From Streptococcus australis ATCC 700641 (GTDB lineage: Bacteria; Bacillota; Bacilli; Lactobacillales; Streptococcaceae), in contig NZ_GL636091.1 in the NCBI RefSeq assembly GCF_000186465.1, positions 39,138-103,137 on the forward strand: a stretch of DNA of 64,000 nucleotides. The letters are read 5' to 3'. The notes beneath the pieces were generated by a model. It was not told the DNA's origin and made no database searches. It saw nothing but the letters and a program-made list of their open reading frames with translations. Shown in pieces: positions 32,121-42,289 of this stretch (position 1 is the stretch's first letter; each line of letters opens with the position of its first letter). Made by a program: the position numbers and the translations under genes.

Positions 32121-33362
32121 CTATATTGCCCAATCTCCGTTGCGGAAGACTGGGACGCGTGTTCCATCCTCACGGATACCGTCGATATCCATTTGGCTTG
32201 AGCCAATCATGAAGTCGACGTGGACGTCTGAGCGGTTGAGGCCGGCTGCTTCGAGTTCTTCTTCTGTGAATTCTGCGCCACCTTCTACACTGGTTGCATA
32301 GGCTGCCCCGATGGCCAAGTGGTTAGAAGCATTTTCATCAAAGAGTGTGTTGAAGAAGGTGATGCCTGACTGTGAAATTGGGCTTGGGTCTGGTACGAGG
32401 GCACATTCACCCAAGGCACGTGCTCCCTTGTTTTTGAAGACCAAATCTTTCATGACTTGATCGCCCTTTTCAGCTGTAATATCCACAATTTCTCCATTTT
32501 CAAAGGTCACTTTGATGCCTTCGATGATGTTCCCATTGTAGCTAAGCGGTTTTGTGGAAGTTACATAACCTTCTGCACGACGGAAGTCAGGAGCTGTGAA
32601 GACCTCTTCTGTCGGCATGTTTGGCAAGAAACCTTCGCCTTGAGCATTGATAGCCCCGGCAGATTCCCAGACGTGGTTTTTTGGCAAACCAAGGGTCAAA
32701 TCGGTTCCTGGTGCTGTGTAATGAAGGGCTGAGAATTGTTCTTTATTAAGCATCTCCGCCTTGCTCTTCAAGATAGCTGCATGTTCTTCCCAAGCCTTAA
32801 CTGGATCTTCTTCGTACACCCGGCAGGTCTTGAAGATTTGATCCCACAGGAGATCCACTGCTTCTTCGTCACTCGCCGCATTTGGGAAGACCTTTTTCGC
32901 CCACTCTAAACCTGCTGCTGCAGCAACGGTCCAGCTAACCTTGTTGGATTGAGTGGCAATGCGCATTGGTTTCATGGCCATTCCCAAAGCATTGGCAGAA
33001 GCAGAAAGTTTCTCTGCATCGACGCCGTTCAAGGCACCTGGATCAGAAGAACGGACACCAAGACGACTGGCCTTGTGTTCCAAGAGGTAATTCATCTCTG
33101 CAATCTTGTAGTCAGGTACATTGTCCAAGCGATCCATCGGTGCATGGAGGAATTTTTCCCGGGTAGTAAAATCATCTGCCCATTGGACAATGACTTCGTG
33201 GGCCCCCAAGGCATAAGCTTCCTTCACGATTAGGTGGGCCAATTCTCTTTGTTCCACATCGATGTTCAAAGCCAAGGTATGGCCAGGTTGCACGTTGATG
33301 CCGTTCGCCACCAACAATTTTGCGTATTTTTCTAAGTTTTCTTTAAAATTTGGTAAAACCAT
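32121..33362 (-). CDS. pepS: PepS-type M29 aminopeptidase
   Basis: Cytoplasmic metallo-aminopeptidase of 413 residues from the ATG at 33362 (AAAGGATTGAAC in front). It opens MVLPNFKENLEKYAKLLVANG. Metal-ligand regions include TEEVFTAPDFRRAEG, GARALGECALVPDPSPIS and the C-terminal NRSDVHVDFMIGSSQMDIDG, all typical of the M29 family. It trims peptides with broad or aromatic/basic preference. The transcript continues into the structured repeat at 31965-32118. Confidence 0.93.
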   Translation of the reverse strand: MVLPNFKENLEKYAKLLVANGINVQPGHTLALNIDVEQRELAHLIVKEAYALGAHEVIVQWADDFTTREKFLHAPMDRLDNVPDYKIAEMNYLLEHKASRLGVRSSDPGALNGVDAEKLSASANALGMAMKPMRIATQSNKVSWTVAAAAGLEWAKKVFPNAASDEEAVDLLWDQIFKTCRVYEEDPVKAWEEHAAILKSKAEMLNKEQFSALHYTAPGTDLTLGLPKNHVWESAGAINAQGEGFLPNMPTEEVFTAPDFRRAEGYVTSTKPLSYNGNIIEGIKVTFENGEIVDITAEKGDQVMKDLVFKNKGARALGECALVPDPSPISQSGITFFNTLFDENASNHLAIGAAYATSVEGGAEFTEEELEAAGLNRSDVHVDFMIGSSQMDIDGIREDGTRVPVFRNGDWAI

Positions 33363-33380
33363 GTTCAATCCTTTTCTATA

Positions 33381-33530
33381 TTAATCCTTTAAGAGTGACA
33401 AGAGGTTTGCTACCACGACAGTGGAGCAGACCAGGCCAGTTACTTTTAAAATGGTATCAGTATTTAGCTCTAATTGATAGCTAAATGTTTTTTGAGCAGG
33501 TTTGTCTTCTGCAAAAATTTTTACTCTCAT
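33381..33530 (-). CDS. small conserved-looking protein, 49 aa
   Basis: Not recognised. The ATG overlaps the stop of the upstream gene (ATGA), and it ends 18 bp before pepS, so it is placed in an operon between them. It begins MRVKIFAEDKPAQKTFSYQL and ends in a moderately hydrophobic stretch (GLVCSTVVVANLLSLLKD) that could be a short helix. The tight 4-bp overlap is the main reason to call it real. Confidence 0.6.
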   Translation of the reverse strand: MRVKIFAEDKPAQKTFSYQLELNTDTILKVTGLVCSTVVVANLLSLLKD

Positions 33531-34222
33531 CGTTCTATTCCTTTCTTAGCATCCTCTTCAGCTAGATAAAGGCGTCTTGCCTCTGGGCTGTTGGTAAGAA
33601 TATCGAGATAGGTTTCATAATCATCAAGCAAGGGTTTTCCTAAAGAAATATCTTGCTCTGGATTCACATTTTTCCCATGGAGAAAGCAGAGATAGAGACG
33701 TTCATTGAGTGTCGGAAAGACTTCAAGTGACATGAGCTCAGCCTGACCAACCCGCTCCCAATCTTGCTCTTGGATATTTGGTAGGATATAGGCTTGGAAG
33801 AGTCCCATTAGAGGATTATCCTCTGGTTGGCCACTATCCTTATCCGCCTGAACCAAGGAAAGCCGATGACCAAAACCAGCTACTTGGCGCTCCCGTCCCT
33901 TCACCGAAACCGTAATCGGATGCCCTCCCATATGGCTATAAATCCATTCTTTAGGCAGCCGATAATCTAAGAGAGGGTCAAGATCTTTGACAATCGTTAC
34001 AGGACTATAGCGTAGAAACTGACGAGTGACTGCTTTACAAAAGAGAATATTCTCCTCTTTCAAAGTCACTCCCTTCCAACTATTATCCTCATTAAAATGG
34101 TTAAAAAATACCAGATAGGGCTCTCGCACCATTTGTGCTAAGACATAGACGCCATTCCGTAGGCGAATGGAAATGACTTTCCCTGACTTCCAAGGTGTTG
34201 CTCTTTTTTTCTTTTCTATCAT
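33527..34222 (-). CDS. uncharacterised protein, possibly Imm26-like
   Basis: 231 residues, soluble, no signal peptide. The N-terminus (WKSGKVISIRLRNGVYVLAQMVREPYLVFFN) resembles the beta-rich start of Imm26 family immunity proteins; this is a recalled resemblance, not a search. No toxin gene is adjacent. It ends ATGA-overlapped with the 49-residue ORF and lies upstream of pepS, so a housekeeping role is equally possible. Tryptophan- and Pro-containing segments are well spread, suggesting a folded globular protein. Confidence 0.6.
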   Translation of the reverse strand: MIEKKKRATPWKSGKVISIRLRNGVYVLAQMVREPYLVFFNHFNEDNSWKGVTLKEENILFCKAVTRQFLRYSPVTIVKDLDPLLDYRLPKEWIYSHMGGHPITVSVKGRERQVAGFGHRLSLVQADKDSGQPEDNPLMGLFQAYILPNIQEQDWERVGQAELMSLEVFPTLNERLYLCFLHGKNVNPEQDISLGKPLLDDYETYLDILTNSPEARRLYLAEEDAKKGIER

Positions 34223-34259
34223 TAGCCAACCTCAAACCGAGCGAGGATCGTTGAATCCA

Positions 34260-34538
34260 TCAAAACAAATCACTATGACTTCCTGTCCTCAGCAAGTTTA
34301 AAATCAATTCATCCTTGTCCACTTTTTACACCAAAAGCCAATCCGGCTGAATATGACACTCACGAACACCTTGAAAATGCTTGGAGTTGGTCAGTTGATG
34401 GTCACGATATCTGACAGGAAGTTCTTTTTCTTGAATCAGAAAATGCAAGACTTCTTCAAACAAATCTGCTTTCAATCCACGCTTCATTGCCAACTTAAAA
34501 TCTTTTTTAAACTGTTTATGATAGCGAATCTTAAGCAC
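34260..34538 (-). pseudogene. YafQ/RelE-type toxin truncated by a nonsense codon
   Basis: Frame starts LKIRYHKQFKKDFKLAMKRG, typical of YafQ-family mRNA interferases. It keeps ECHIQPDWLLV, with the His, Asp and Trp of the active site, but TAA at 34326-34328 replaces the expected Tyr codon. After the stop the same frame reads KVDKDELILNLLRTGSHSDLF to TGA at 34260, which holds the essential C-terminal His and Phe. The truncated 70-residue product should therefore be inactive. It overlaps the antitoxin gene by 8 bp. Confidence 0.85.
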
Positions 34539-34794
34539 GCAAGTCCTCCATCAAGTCTGAGACAGATTCAAAAGACCGACTCATATTCCGATTTTGATCT
34601 ACATCCATTACTACTTGAAGCAATTTCCGATTATCGTCTATTCTAACATCAAAAGGTAAGCCCTGATATTGAATAGCCTGACGGAGAAAAATATTGATGG
34701 CTGTTGTCATATCCATTCCTAAATGATTAAAAACCTGTTGAGCCTGTTCCTTAACCTCACTATCCAAACGAATACTCATACTCGTCTTAGACAT
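34531..34794 (-). CDS. RelB/DinJ-family antitoxin
   Basis: 87 residues: a ribbon-helix-helix N-terminus (MSKTSMSIRLDSEVKEQAQQ, then MTTAINIFLRQAIQYQGLPF, the DinJ hallmark) for DNA binding and a C-terminal tail for toxin wrapping. AAGGTGAG precedes the ATG; a TATAAT (34816-34821) lies just upstream. Normally first gene of an antitoxin-toxin operon; here the toxin is broken, so it is an orphaned but probably intact antitoxin and autorepressor. Confidence 0.88.
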   Translation of the reverse strand: MSKTSMSIRLDSEVKEQAQQVFNHLGMDMTTAINIFLRQAIQYQGLPFDVRIDDNRKLLQVVMDVDQNRNMSRSFESVSDLMEDLRA

Positions 34795-34907
34795 ATTCTC
34801 ACCTTCTTTCTATCTATTATAGTAACAAAAAAGAAGGCTGTTGTAAATTCATTGGATATACAACAGATGTCTATAAGCCAAAATATAGTAAAGAAATAAA
34901 ATTAATG

Positions 34908-34955
34908 TCCCAAATATGGGAGATCTCAGCCTGAGTTTTAGTTTTAGAATATAAT
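34908..34955 (+). promoter_or_regulatory. promoter region of ABC exporter with inverted repeat
   Basis: TATAAT at 34950-34955 lacks a recognisable -35. A palindrome TCCCA-N4-TGGGA (34908-34921) is centred about 38 bp upstream of it, the position of an activator site. The Rgg-family regulator encoded at the other end of the exporter gene is an obvious candidate. Confidence 0.5.
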
Positions 34956-34985
34956 GTTGCTATCATAGATTAAGAGGTGAAAAAT

Positions 34986-36569
34986 ATGAACCAGATTACG
35001 AAACAATATAAATTACTATATTTCTTGCTCATTTTATTAAGTCTGACAAGTGCTCTTTTAATGACATTCTTCTCTCTGCAATTAGGAAGAATACTTGATA
35101 GTATATCTAATTCAAATAGCGGATTACTCTTTCATATCACTATTTCTGTAGGTTCGATTTTACTGTGGTTCTTGATTTCTTGTTCCTATTCCTATCTTAA
35201 AAACCAATATGTAAAAAAAGTTATTTTGGATCTAAAAAGGCGTCTCTTATTACATTATTTATCGCGTGAATTTAACCAAATTGACAACCGTAACCATTCA
35301 GATTTCTTAAATAATATCACCAAAAACAGTGACCTTATTCAAGAAAATTTATTAATCCCTAAAATCTCTCTAATTGCAAATTTAGGGAGCCTTATCATGA
35401 GTGTGGTTGCTATTATTTATATAGAATGGCGATTAGCATTAGTCTTTCTTTTATTGTCGAGTATAACGATTTTTCTATCACAAATTCCTGGAAAGTTAAT
35501 GACTAAATCAACTAATAATTATTCTCTACAAAATAATCACTATTTGTCAAAAATGACAAACTTTATTAATGGTTTTGAACAAATTAAGTTATTAAATATT
35601 CAAAGCTGGACCCAAGAAAAAATTCAGGGAATCAGTTTAGAATTTGAAGAGTCCAGAAAAACATATCAATTTTTAAAAGACTTAGCTTCAACTACTGGAA
35701 TTTTACTAAGTTTTGGCTCTCAACTATCCTGTATGGTCGCTGGTATCTTTTTTGTAAGAAATAACTTACTGACTATTGGATTACTAGTAACAAGTATTCA
35801 ATTATTAAACGGTGTTTTTGCTCCATTACAATCTATTCTTTACAATAAAAATTTAATCAGCAGTAGCAAGTCCATTATTGATAATATCCAAGAAAATCTA
35901 TATGAGACAAATCATGGAACTTTCCATAAAACAAGTACAATTGATTGTGATAACATTTCGACCATTTCTATTAGCCAATTACATTATGAAATTGAAAATA
36001 AAATATTATTTGACCATTTTTCCTATGAATTTAAAAAAGGCAAGCGCTATGCAATTATCGGTGCTTCAGGAGCTGGGAAAACAACTTTAGTAAAATTAAT
36101 ACTAAATTATTATTCCAAAAATATTTATGATGGGGAAATACAAATCAACGGAAAACAGAATATTGATATTCCCTCAGAGGAGTTATATAAAGATATTGCA
36201 TTTGTGCAAAAAAATGATTTTCTAATTGAAGGAAATGTCCTAGATAATATCAAACTGTCCAGAAACCTTTATTTAACTGAAAAATTAAGAAAAGCCTTAG
36301 GATTTAACGAACACTTCCTTAATAAGAGTCTATCTCAATCAGGCAAAAGCATTTCAGAAGGAGAAAAGCAACGAATTGATTTAGCTAGGTTTTTAGTCAA
36401 ACCATATTCTGTATATATATTTGACGAACCTACAAGCAATCTTGATCCAATAAAAGCTAAAGCAATGATGGACTACATTCTATCCATTAAAGATGCAATT
36501 GTTATTGTCATTACTCATGATCAAAGTCCAAAAATATTGGAAGAGTTTGATCACGTTATTACCTTATAG
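34986..36569 (+). CDS. ABC exporter, fused membrane and ATPase domains
   Basis: 527-residue half-transporter: a six-span membrane domain (about 1-290) and a C-terminal ATPase with Walker A GASGAGKTTL, signature SISEGEKQRIDLARF, Walker B YIFDEPTSNLD and switch His in THDQ. No N-terminal C39 peptidase domain, so it would act as a homodimer on an already processed peptide, lipid or drug. Start at 34986 follows AGAGGTGA; the GTG at 34977 is inside that site. Plus-strand gene in a minus-strand neighbourhood, AT-rich, and converging with an Rgg gene 9 bp away: probably horizontally acquired. Confidence 0.88.
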   Translation: MNQITKQYKLLYFLLILLSLTSALLMTFFSLQLGRILDSISNSNSGLLFHITISVGSILLWFLISCSYSYLKNQYVKKVILDLKRRLLLHYLSREFNQIDNRNHSDFLNNITKNSDLIQENLLIPKISLIANLGSLIMSVVAIIYIEWRLALVFLLLSSITIFLSQIPGKLMTKSTNNYSLQNNHYLSKMTNFINGFEQIKLLNIQSWTQEKIQGISLEFEESRKTYQFLKDLASTTGILLSFGSQLSCMVAGIFFVRNNLLTIGLLVTSIQLLNGVFAPLQSILYNKNLISSSKSIIDNIQENLYETNHGTFHKTSTIDCDNISTISISQLHYEIENKILFDHFSYEFKKGKRYAIIGASGAGKTTLVKLILNYYSKNIYDGEIQINGKQNIDIPSEELYKDIAFVQKNDFLIEGNVLDNIKLSRNLYLTEKLRKALGFNEHFLNKSLSQSGKSISEGEKQRIDLARFLVKPYSVYIFDEPTSNLDPIKAKAMMDYILSIKDAIVIVITHDQSPKILEEFDHVITL

Positions 36570-36578
36570 ATAAATGGC

Positions 36579-37442
36579 CTAGTCTATTAAATGAATGATG
36601 TGTTTCTCAAAGTATTCTTTGTAATTTTTGTAGATTGTTTTATTGAAGAGTTCGAAAATTTTTAAAGCTTCTTCGATTTTTAAAAGTGATTTTTGATTAT
36701 GATAGAATTTCAGTTCCAAATATCCATCTAAATATAGCAAAATAGTTTGTTCAAAAAAATCTGTGGAATCCGCTAATATATTCTTCGTAGCCTGTTTTAA
36801 AAATAAAGATTCCTCATATAAGTCGTTCTCAATCATTATAATCAAAGAATTGAGAAGTAGTTGAATGAGAGATTGTCTATTTCTAGGTATAGAACTATAC
36901 AATTTCCCTTTTTTGAGCGCCTCTTTGGCATATCTAAATAATAAATCTGGAGATAGAACACGACAGCAATTTCCAAGGATGAGCGTTTCGTAATAACCCC
37001 AGTTTTCAACAGAAAATAAATAGTTTGTAAGATAAGAGGCGTCTTGACGACTCAATTGATGATTCTTATCCATTCCCGAAACAATACTTTCGATGAAAAT
37101 AGCATTTAATTTATGGTAATGAGAATTTGTCTCATGAAAAAGTTCTATTTCTTTCTCTACCATATCTAGTAATGCTTGAGCATCTTCATTATATGCAGCC
37201 TGTTTAACAGAAACTATTAAGGTATTAAAATCCGAAGGCTGATAATGATTACAGATAAGCAGAAATTCTTCTAGTGTTACTCCTATTCTTTCAAGAAGAT
37301 ACAATAACTTAAAGACAGAAATCTCTGTTTCTCCTAATTCAAATCTAGATATTTGAGATTTTGAAATTTCAGCACCTGCTAATGAAGAAATAGAAATCCC
37401 CTTTTCTTCTCTTATTTTCCTATAAGTTTCACCTAAAATCAT
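36579..37442 (-). CDS. Rgg/MutR-family transcriptional regulator
   Basis: 287 residues from ATG 37442 (GGAG site). N-terminal XRE helix-turn-helix (GETYRKIREEKGISISSLAG then ISKSQISRFELGETEISVFK), followed by an all-helical C-terminal region like the TPR-type peptide-sensing domain of Rgg proteins. Such regulators usually sense short hydrophobic peptides; none is convincing nearby. It converges with the ABC exporter gene, leaving 9 bp between stops. The in-frame extension to 37526 begins at about the expected transcription start and is unlikely to be translated. Confidence 0.85.
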   Translation of the reverse strand: MILGETYRKIREEKGISISSLAGAEISKSQISRFELGETEISVFKLLYLLERIGVTLEEFLLICNHYQPSDFNTLIVSVKQAAYNEDAQALLDMVEKEIELFHETNSHYHKLNAIFIESIVSGMDKNHQLSRQDASYLTNYLFSVENWGYYETLILGNCCRVLSPDLLFRYAKEALKKGKLYSSIPRNRQSLIQLLLNSLIIMIENDLYEESLFLKQATKNILADSTDFFEQTILLYLDGYLELKFYHNQKSLLKIEEALKIFELFNKTIYKNYKEYFEKHIIHLID

Positions 37443-37504
37443 ACTTATCTCCATTCCATATCGAAAAGTTATTAAGGTATAGCAAACACTACTTCCGTTA
37501 AGCT

Positions 37505-37564
37505 TACTCTTGTTTAAGAGTATCATTATTAGTAATTTATAGCAATCATTTTTGATAATTTCAA
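37505..37564 (-). promoter_or_regulatory. rgg promoter with inverted repeat at start point
   Basis: TTGAAA (37559-37564), 17 bp, TATAAA (37536-37541). An inverted repeat TACTCTT-N4-AAGAGTA (37505-37522) lies just past the expected start, a position suited to autorepression. Confidence 0.6.
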
Positions 37565-37625
37565 TATATAACTTCCTAAAGTTTTAGTCTTTGGATAAAA
37601 ACTTACTTATACTCTATCATATCTA

Positions 37626-37672
37626 AAAACCAGTAGAAATGAAAATCATAAAAAATCATCTCTACTGGTTTT
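37626..37672 (-). terminator. polC terminator
   Basis: Perfect 12-bp stem AAAACCAGTAGA/TCTACTGGTTTT with a 23-base loop and flanking T tract on the minus strand, about 60 bp after the polC stop. Confidence 0.75.
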
Positions 37673-37731
37673 ACTGTTAAGTCTTAATTAGATGAAACTT
37701 AGTCGGCTTATTTGAACAAGTTGACTTTAAA

Positions 37732-40700
37732 TTAGAACAAATCATCAAAGAGGCTCAACTGGTTATCCTCTGGCATATTGCCAAGAATTCCCATCTCGTC
37801 CATCTTTTCTACCAAGGTTGAGGAGACACCGCCACGTTTGCGCAACTCCGTTTTAGAGAGGAATTCTCCTTCTTTTCGAGCTCGCACAATCTGCTTGGCG
37901 ACGTTTTCTCCCAATCCATCCATGGCGACAAATGGTGGGATAAGGGTATCTCCATCGATGATGAATTCCGTCGCATCACTGCGATAGAGGTCTAGCTTAC
38001 CAAACTTGAAGCCACGCTCCCACATCTCATTGACAATTTCAAGGGTTGTGTAGAGGTCAATCTCCACATTGGAAGCTTCGTTGTTCTTGCGTTTTTCAGC
38101 AATCTCCTTCATCCGCGCTTTCACAGCTTCTAGGCCTGCACCCATAGTCTTGATATCAAAGGCCTTAGCCCGAATGGAGAAGTAAGCACAATAATAATAG
38201 AGAGGGTGATGCACTTTGAAGTAAGCCACCCGCAAGGCCATCATAACGTAGGCTGCCGCATGGGCTTTAGGGAACATGTACTTGATTTTTCCACAAGACT
38301 CGATGTACCATTCTGGAACATTGTTAGCCTTCATGGCCTCGATATAGCCATTGCGCTCTTCTTCAGGAATCTTGAGCCACATGCCTTTCCGCACCCGCTC
38401 CATGATGGTAAAGGCCATTTTTGGATCTAGGCCAGCGTGCATGAGGTAAACCATGATGTCGTCCCGACATCCGATAACGGTCGATAGGTCGGCAATTCCC
38501 GCCTTGATCAAGTCTTGGGCATTTCCCAACCATACATCGGTACCGTGAGACAGCCCTGACAGCTGAAGCAACTCGGCAAAGGTGGTTGGATGGGTCTCAT
38601 CTACCATTCCCCGAACAAAGTTGGTCCCAAACTCTGGGATACCCAGCATACCGGTTGAGGTACCGATTTGCTCCGGTGTGACTCCTAGGATATCGGTTCC
38701 TGAGAAGAGGGCCATGACACCAGGATCATCCATAGGAATATCGTTTGGATCAATGCCTGATAAGTCCTGAAGTTTGCGAATCATGGTCGGATCATCGTGT
38801 CCCAGGACATCGAGCTTGAGGACGTTCTCATCGATATCGTGGAAGTTAAAGTGAGTGGTTTGCCATTCGGCTGTCACATCATCTGCTGGATACTGAACAG
38901 GGGTGAAGTCATAGACATCCATGTAGTTAGGAATAACAACGATTCCCCCTGGGTGCTGACCGGTCGTCCGTTTGACCCCAGCGGCACCTTGGGCCAGACG
39001 TTCTACCTCGGCATCTCGGTAGTACTTGCCAAAATCACGCTCATAGCCCTTGACAAACCCATAGGCCGTCTTGGCCGCAACCGTACCTACTGTTCCTGCC
39101 CGGAAGGCGTATTCTTCTCCAAAGATATCCCGGACATCCAAGTGGGCACTCGGCTGGTCTTCCCCTGAGAAGTTCAAATCGATATCGGGTACCTTGTCCC
39201 CATCAAAACCAAGGAAGGTCTCGAACGGAATATCTTGGCCGTTTTTGCTAAGCTGGTGTCCACAGTTTGGACAGTCCTTATTGGGCATATCAAAGCCTGA
39301 ACCATAAGAACCATCCGTGATAAACTCACTGTACTGGCACTGGCCACAGACATAGTGAGGCGAGAGCGGATTGACCTCGGTAATCCCAATCATGGTAGCT
39401 ACGAAACTGGATCCGACGGATCCCCGTGAACCCACCAAGTAACCCCGTTCATTGGAGCGATGCACCAAGAGCTGGGAAGCCAGATAGATCACGGCGAAGC
39501 CATTCCCCAGGATAGAGGTCAATTCTTTTTCAATCCGCAAATCAACAATATCAGGTAGCGGATTGCCATAGATTTCAAAAGCCTTCTGATAGGTCAATTC
39601 GGCAACTGTTTCTTCGGCCTTGTCAATAAATGGGGTATACAAGTCTCCTTTAACCACTTCAACGGGTTCAAAGATTTCTGCCAGAGCATTGGTATTTTCA
39701 ATGACCAATTTTCGTGCTAAATCTTCCCCTAGAAAGGCAAATTCATCCAGCATTTCATTGGTTGTGCGGAAATGGGCTTTTGGCAGGGGTGCTGGTTGAG
39801 CGTTTTCTCCATGGCCGATAGTCCGGTTGATGATAGCCCCTTGCCCGAGACTGCGGACAATGATCTCCCGATAGATCTCTTCCTCAGGCTCAAGGTAGTG
39901 GACATTTCCTGTCGCTAGGACTGGCTTGCCAAGGCGATCTCCCACCTCAATCAAACTCTTGATGATGGTCTGGAGCTCATCCATATCCTTAACCTGCTCT
40001 TTGGCAATGAGGGGCGCATAAATGGCTGGAGGCATCACCTCAATAAAGTCATAATACTTGGCTACTTCTACTGCGGCGTCAACTCCTTGAGAGACGACCG
40101 CATCAAAGACCTCTCCTTCAGAACAAGCCGATCCCAGGATCAACCCTTCCCGATGGGCATCTAAAACTGTCCGGGGAATCCGAGGAACGCCCTCAAAATA
40201 TTGAGTATTGGAAAGAGAGACCAATTTGAACATATTTTTCAAGCCGTTTTGGTTCTTGACATAGATGGTTGCGTGTTTGACCCGTGCCTTTTTGTAGGAA
40301 TCCGGACTAATTAGATCCAAATTCAGCTTAGCTAAATTAGTCACGCCATGTTTTTCGGCTACATCCTTGATAAAGATGAAGAGCAAGCGGCCCGTCGCTT
40401 CCGCATCATAGTTGGCCATGTGGTGGTGTTCCAAGGCAACCCCAAACCGCTTGGTCAAGGGCCCCAAACCATGACGCTTGTACTCTGGATAGAGGTTCCG
40501 AGCAAACTCTAGTGTATCAATTACTGGCTGAGTGATTTTGGGAAGGCCATGACGCTCATAGTTGGCATTCATGAAGCCCACGTCAAAAGTGGCATTATGG
40601 GCAACCAAAACCGCATCCTGACAGAATTCCTGGAACTCCTCCAAGACCTGTTTCAAAGGTTTGGCATTGCGAACATGATCATCGGTAATACCTGTCAGGT

Positions 40701-42123
40701 CCGTTGTAAAGGCGGAAATGGGATGCCCTGGATTGATGAACTCATCGAATTCGGCAATAATATTGCCCTTGTGCATTTTAGAAGCGGCAACCTGAATCAG
40801 GTCATTGTAAATCGCTGAGAGTCCTGTCGTTTCCACGTCAAAAACCACATAGGTTGCTTCATGAAGGTCTAAATCAACTTCATTGTAAGTAATCGGCACG
40901 CGGTCTTCGACAATATTGGCTTCCATCCCATAGATAAGTTGGATACCAGCCTTTTTAGCTGCCTTATAACCATGAGGGAAGGACTGCACATTGCCGTGAT
41001 CGGTAATGGCAAGAGCCTTGTGGCCCCATTTGGCTGCTTTTGCGACTAACTCCTCTACCTCAGGTAGGGCATCCATGGTCGACATATTGGTATGGGCATG
41101 GAACTCGACCCGACGCTCACCTTCTGGCATCAGATCCTTGCGCTCATAGTGGACCACTTCTTGAACATCCTGGACATTCATGGTCAAATCTCGTGTAAAG
41201 TTATTGACCTCGATATTCCCACGGACCCGTAACCAAGAGTTTTTCTTGATCATGTCAAACTTCTGAGCTTCTTCTTCGTTTTTAGCCCATTTTTGAAGCG
41301 AAAAACTGGAAGTATAGTCGGTCATCTTGAAATTGATCAAGACCCGACCTGTCCGAGTCACCTTTTGCTCAACATCAAAAACCACTCCTTCAAAGACAAT
41401 GCGGTTCTCTTCTGTCGTGATATCGATCATAGGAGTGACCTCTGCCTTATCCAGCTTGGGCTTAGCCACAGCCTTTTTGGCCTTGAAATCAAAGGCTGGT
41501 TTTTCTTCTGCTGGTGGTGGGGCCATTTGAGACAAGGACTCCATGGCCCGCAGAGTTTCTTCGTGAGCTGCTTGGAAGATTTGATCCTTCTCAGCCTCGA
41601 AGGCTTGCTGGAGTTCTTCTGTCAACTGGTCATCCGCCTCGACCCGACACTGGAAATGGGGAAAGCCAAACTTGGTCAATTGACTAGCAAGATTAGGCAG
41701 ATGGTTTTTCCGGTGGTGCTCCGTATCCACAGATGAGGGGCCACTAATAATCAGCTCTTCTCCTTGAGAGCGAACTTGCAGGTGTTGATACATGCTCTTA
41801 AAGCCCTGACTCGCACAGGGACCATCTTCAAAAGCCTCCTGATAATAGGCTTGCAAGAGCTCCTCACTAAAAGTTGGATTCTTTACCTGAATCTCAAACA
41901 CCGCTCGATTTCCTGTCTTTGAAAACTCCTCAGCCAAGCGGTTTTTGAGCTCCTGAAAAATCGTGATGGGAAGAATTTCGGCAAAAACAAAACGAAATTC
42001 CCAAACACGACTGAGCTTATGGACGATGACCTCTTGGATCTCAGCCCCTTCAAAAGCGTCTGATTCACGCATTTCCAAAGGCATTCCCAACTGATTCATT
42101 AAGATTTCAAACTTGTTTGACAT
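37732..42123 (-). CDS. polC: DNA polymerase III alpha subunit, PolC type
   Basis: Replicative polymerase, 1463 residues, full length. Order: N-terminal region, OB fold (about 240-320), PHP domain ([21 protein letters not shown], 340 on) split by the inserted 3'-5' exonuclease ([10 protein letters not shown], then [11 protein letters not shown]), then palm with catalytic carboxylates in [13 protein letters not shown], zinc-type cysteines CGQC/CPNC, and the C-terminal duplex-binding domain ending QLSLFDDLF, a clamp-binding motif. GAGGAAATATC precedes ATG. Stands alone with its own terminator. Confidence 0.97.
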   Translation of the reverse strand: MSNKFEILMNQLGMPLEMRESDAFEGAEIQEVIVHKLSRVWEFRFVFAEILPITIFQELKNRLAEEFSKTGNRAVFEIQVKNPTFSEELLQAYYQEAFEDGPCASQGFKSMYQHLQVRSQGEELIISGPSSVDTEHHRKNHLPNLASQLTKFGFPHFQCRVEADDQLTEELQQAFEAEKDQIFQAAHEETLRAMESLSQMAPPPAEEKPAFDFKAKKAVAKPKLDKAEVTPMIDITTEENRIVFEGVVFDVEQKVTRTGRVLINFKMTDYTSSFSLQKWAKNEEEAQKFDMIKKNSWLRVRGNIEVNNFTRDLTMNVQDVQEVVHYERKDLMPEGERRVEFHAHTNMSTMDALPEVEELVAKAAKWGHKALAITDHGNVQSFPHGYKAAKKAGIQLIYGMEANIVEDRVPITYNEVDLDLHEATYVVFDVETTGLSAIYNDLIQVAASKMHKGNIIAEFDEFINPGHPISAFTTDLTGITDDHVRNAKPLKQVLEEFQEFCQDAVLVAHNATFDVGFMNANYERHGLPKITQPVIDTLEFARNLYPEYKRHGLGPLTKRFGVALEHHHMANYDAEATGRLLFIFIKDVAEKHGVTNLAKLNLDLISPDSYKKARVKHATIYVKNQNGLKNMFKLVSLSNTQYFEGVPRIPRTVLDAHREGLILGSACSEGEVFDAVVSQGVDAAVEVAKYYDFIEVMPPAIYAPLIAKEQVKDMDELQTIIKSLIEVGDRLGKPVLATGNVHYLEPEEEIYREIIVRSLGQGAIINRTIGHGENAQPAPLPKAHFRTTNEMLDEFAFLGEDLARKLVIENTNALAEIFEPVEVVKGDLYTPFIDKAEETVAELTYQKAFEIYGNPLPDIVDLRIEKELTSILGNGFAVIYLASQLLVHRSNERGYLVGSRGSVGSSFVATMIGITEVNPLSPHYVCGQCQYSEFITDGSYGSGFDMPNKDCPNCGHQLSKNGQDIPFETFLGFDGDKVPDIDLNFSGEDQPSAHLDVRDIFGEEYAFRAGTVGTVAAKTAYGFVKGYERDFGKYYRDAEVERLAQGAAGVKRTTGQHPGGIVVIPNYMDVYDFTPVQYPADDVTAEWQTTHFNFHDIDENVLKLDVLGHDDPTMIRKLQDLSGIDPNDIPMDDPGVMALFSGTDILGVTPEQIGTSTGMLGIPEFGTNFVRGMVDETHPTTFAELLQLSGLSHGTDVWLGNAQDLIKAGIADLSTVIGCRDDIMVYLMHAGLDPKMAFTIMERVRKGMWLKIPEEERNGYIEAMKANNVPEWYIESCGKIKYMFPKAHAAAYVMMALRVAYFKVHHPLYYYCAYFSIRAKAFDIKTMGAGLEAVKARMKEIAEKRKNNEASNVEIDLYTTLEIVNEMWERGFKFGKLDLYRSDATEFIIDGDTLIPPFVAMDGLGENVAKQIVRARKEGEFLSKTELRKRGGVSSTLVEKMDEMGILGNMPEDNQLSLFDDLF

Positions 42124-42250
42124 GATATTTCCTCGTACAGTAGTGACCCTATTTTACCATAAATCGGCCTGTTTTTCGACAGAAAAAAATAGGGCCAGGT
42201 GCGAGCTCCTACACAATTAGCGAGTCATTTTTCACGGGGCTCAGTTATGA

Positions 42251-42256
42251 TATAAT
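42251..42256 (+). promoter_or_regulatory. -10 box of the lipoprotein gene
   Basis: TATAAT in the context TTATGATATAATAGAA, 34 bp upstream of the GTG start; the -35 is only a weak TTTTTC. The promoter looks functional, so the frameshifted gene is transcribed. Confidence 0.55.
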
Positions 42257-42289
42257 AGAACAGAATATTTATTAAAAGGAGCCCTCACT

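Noticed and set aside
34353..34646. 97-codon plus-strand ORF over the toxin-antitoxin genes
   Set aside because: Antisense shadow with no ribosome site.
37637..37675. 13-codon plus-strand ORF starting MKIIKNHLYWFYC near the Rgg gene, as a possible signalling peptide
   Set aside because: It is the loop and 3' arm of the polC terminator, with no ribosome site.
41293..41736. 147-codon plus-strand ORF antisense to polC
   Set aside because: No ribosome site, opposite to a strongly supported core gene, composition explained by polC codon bias.
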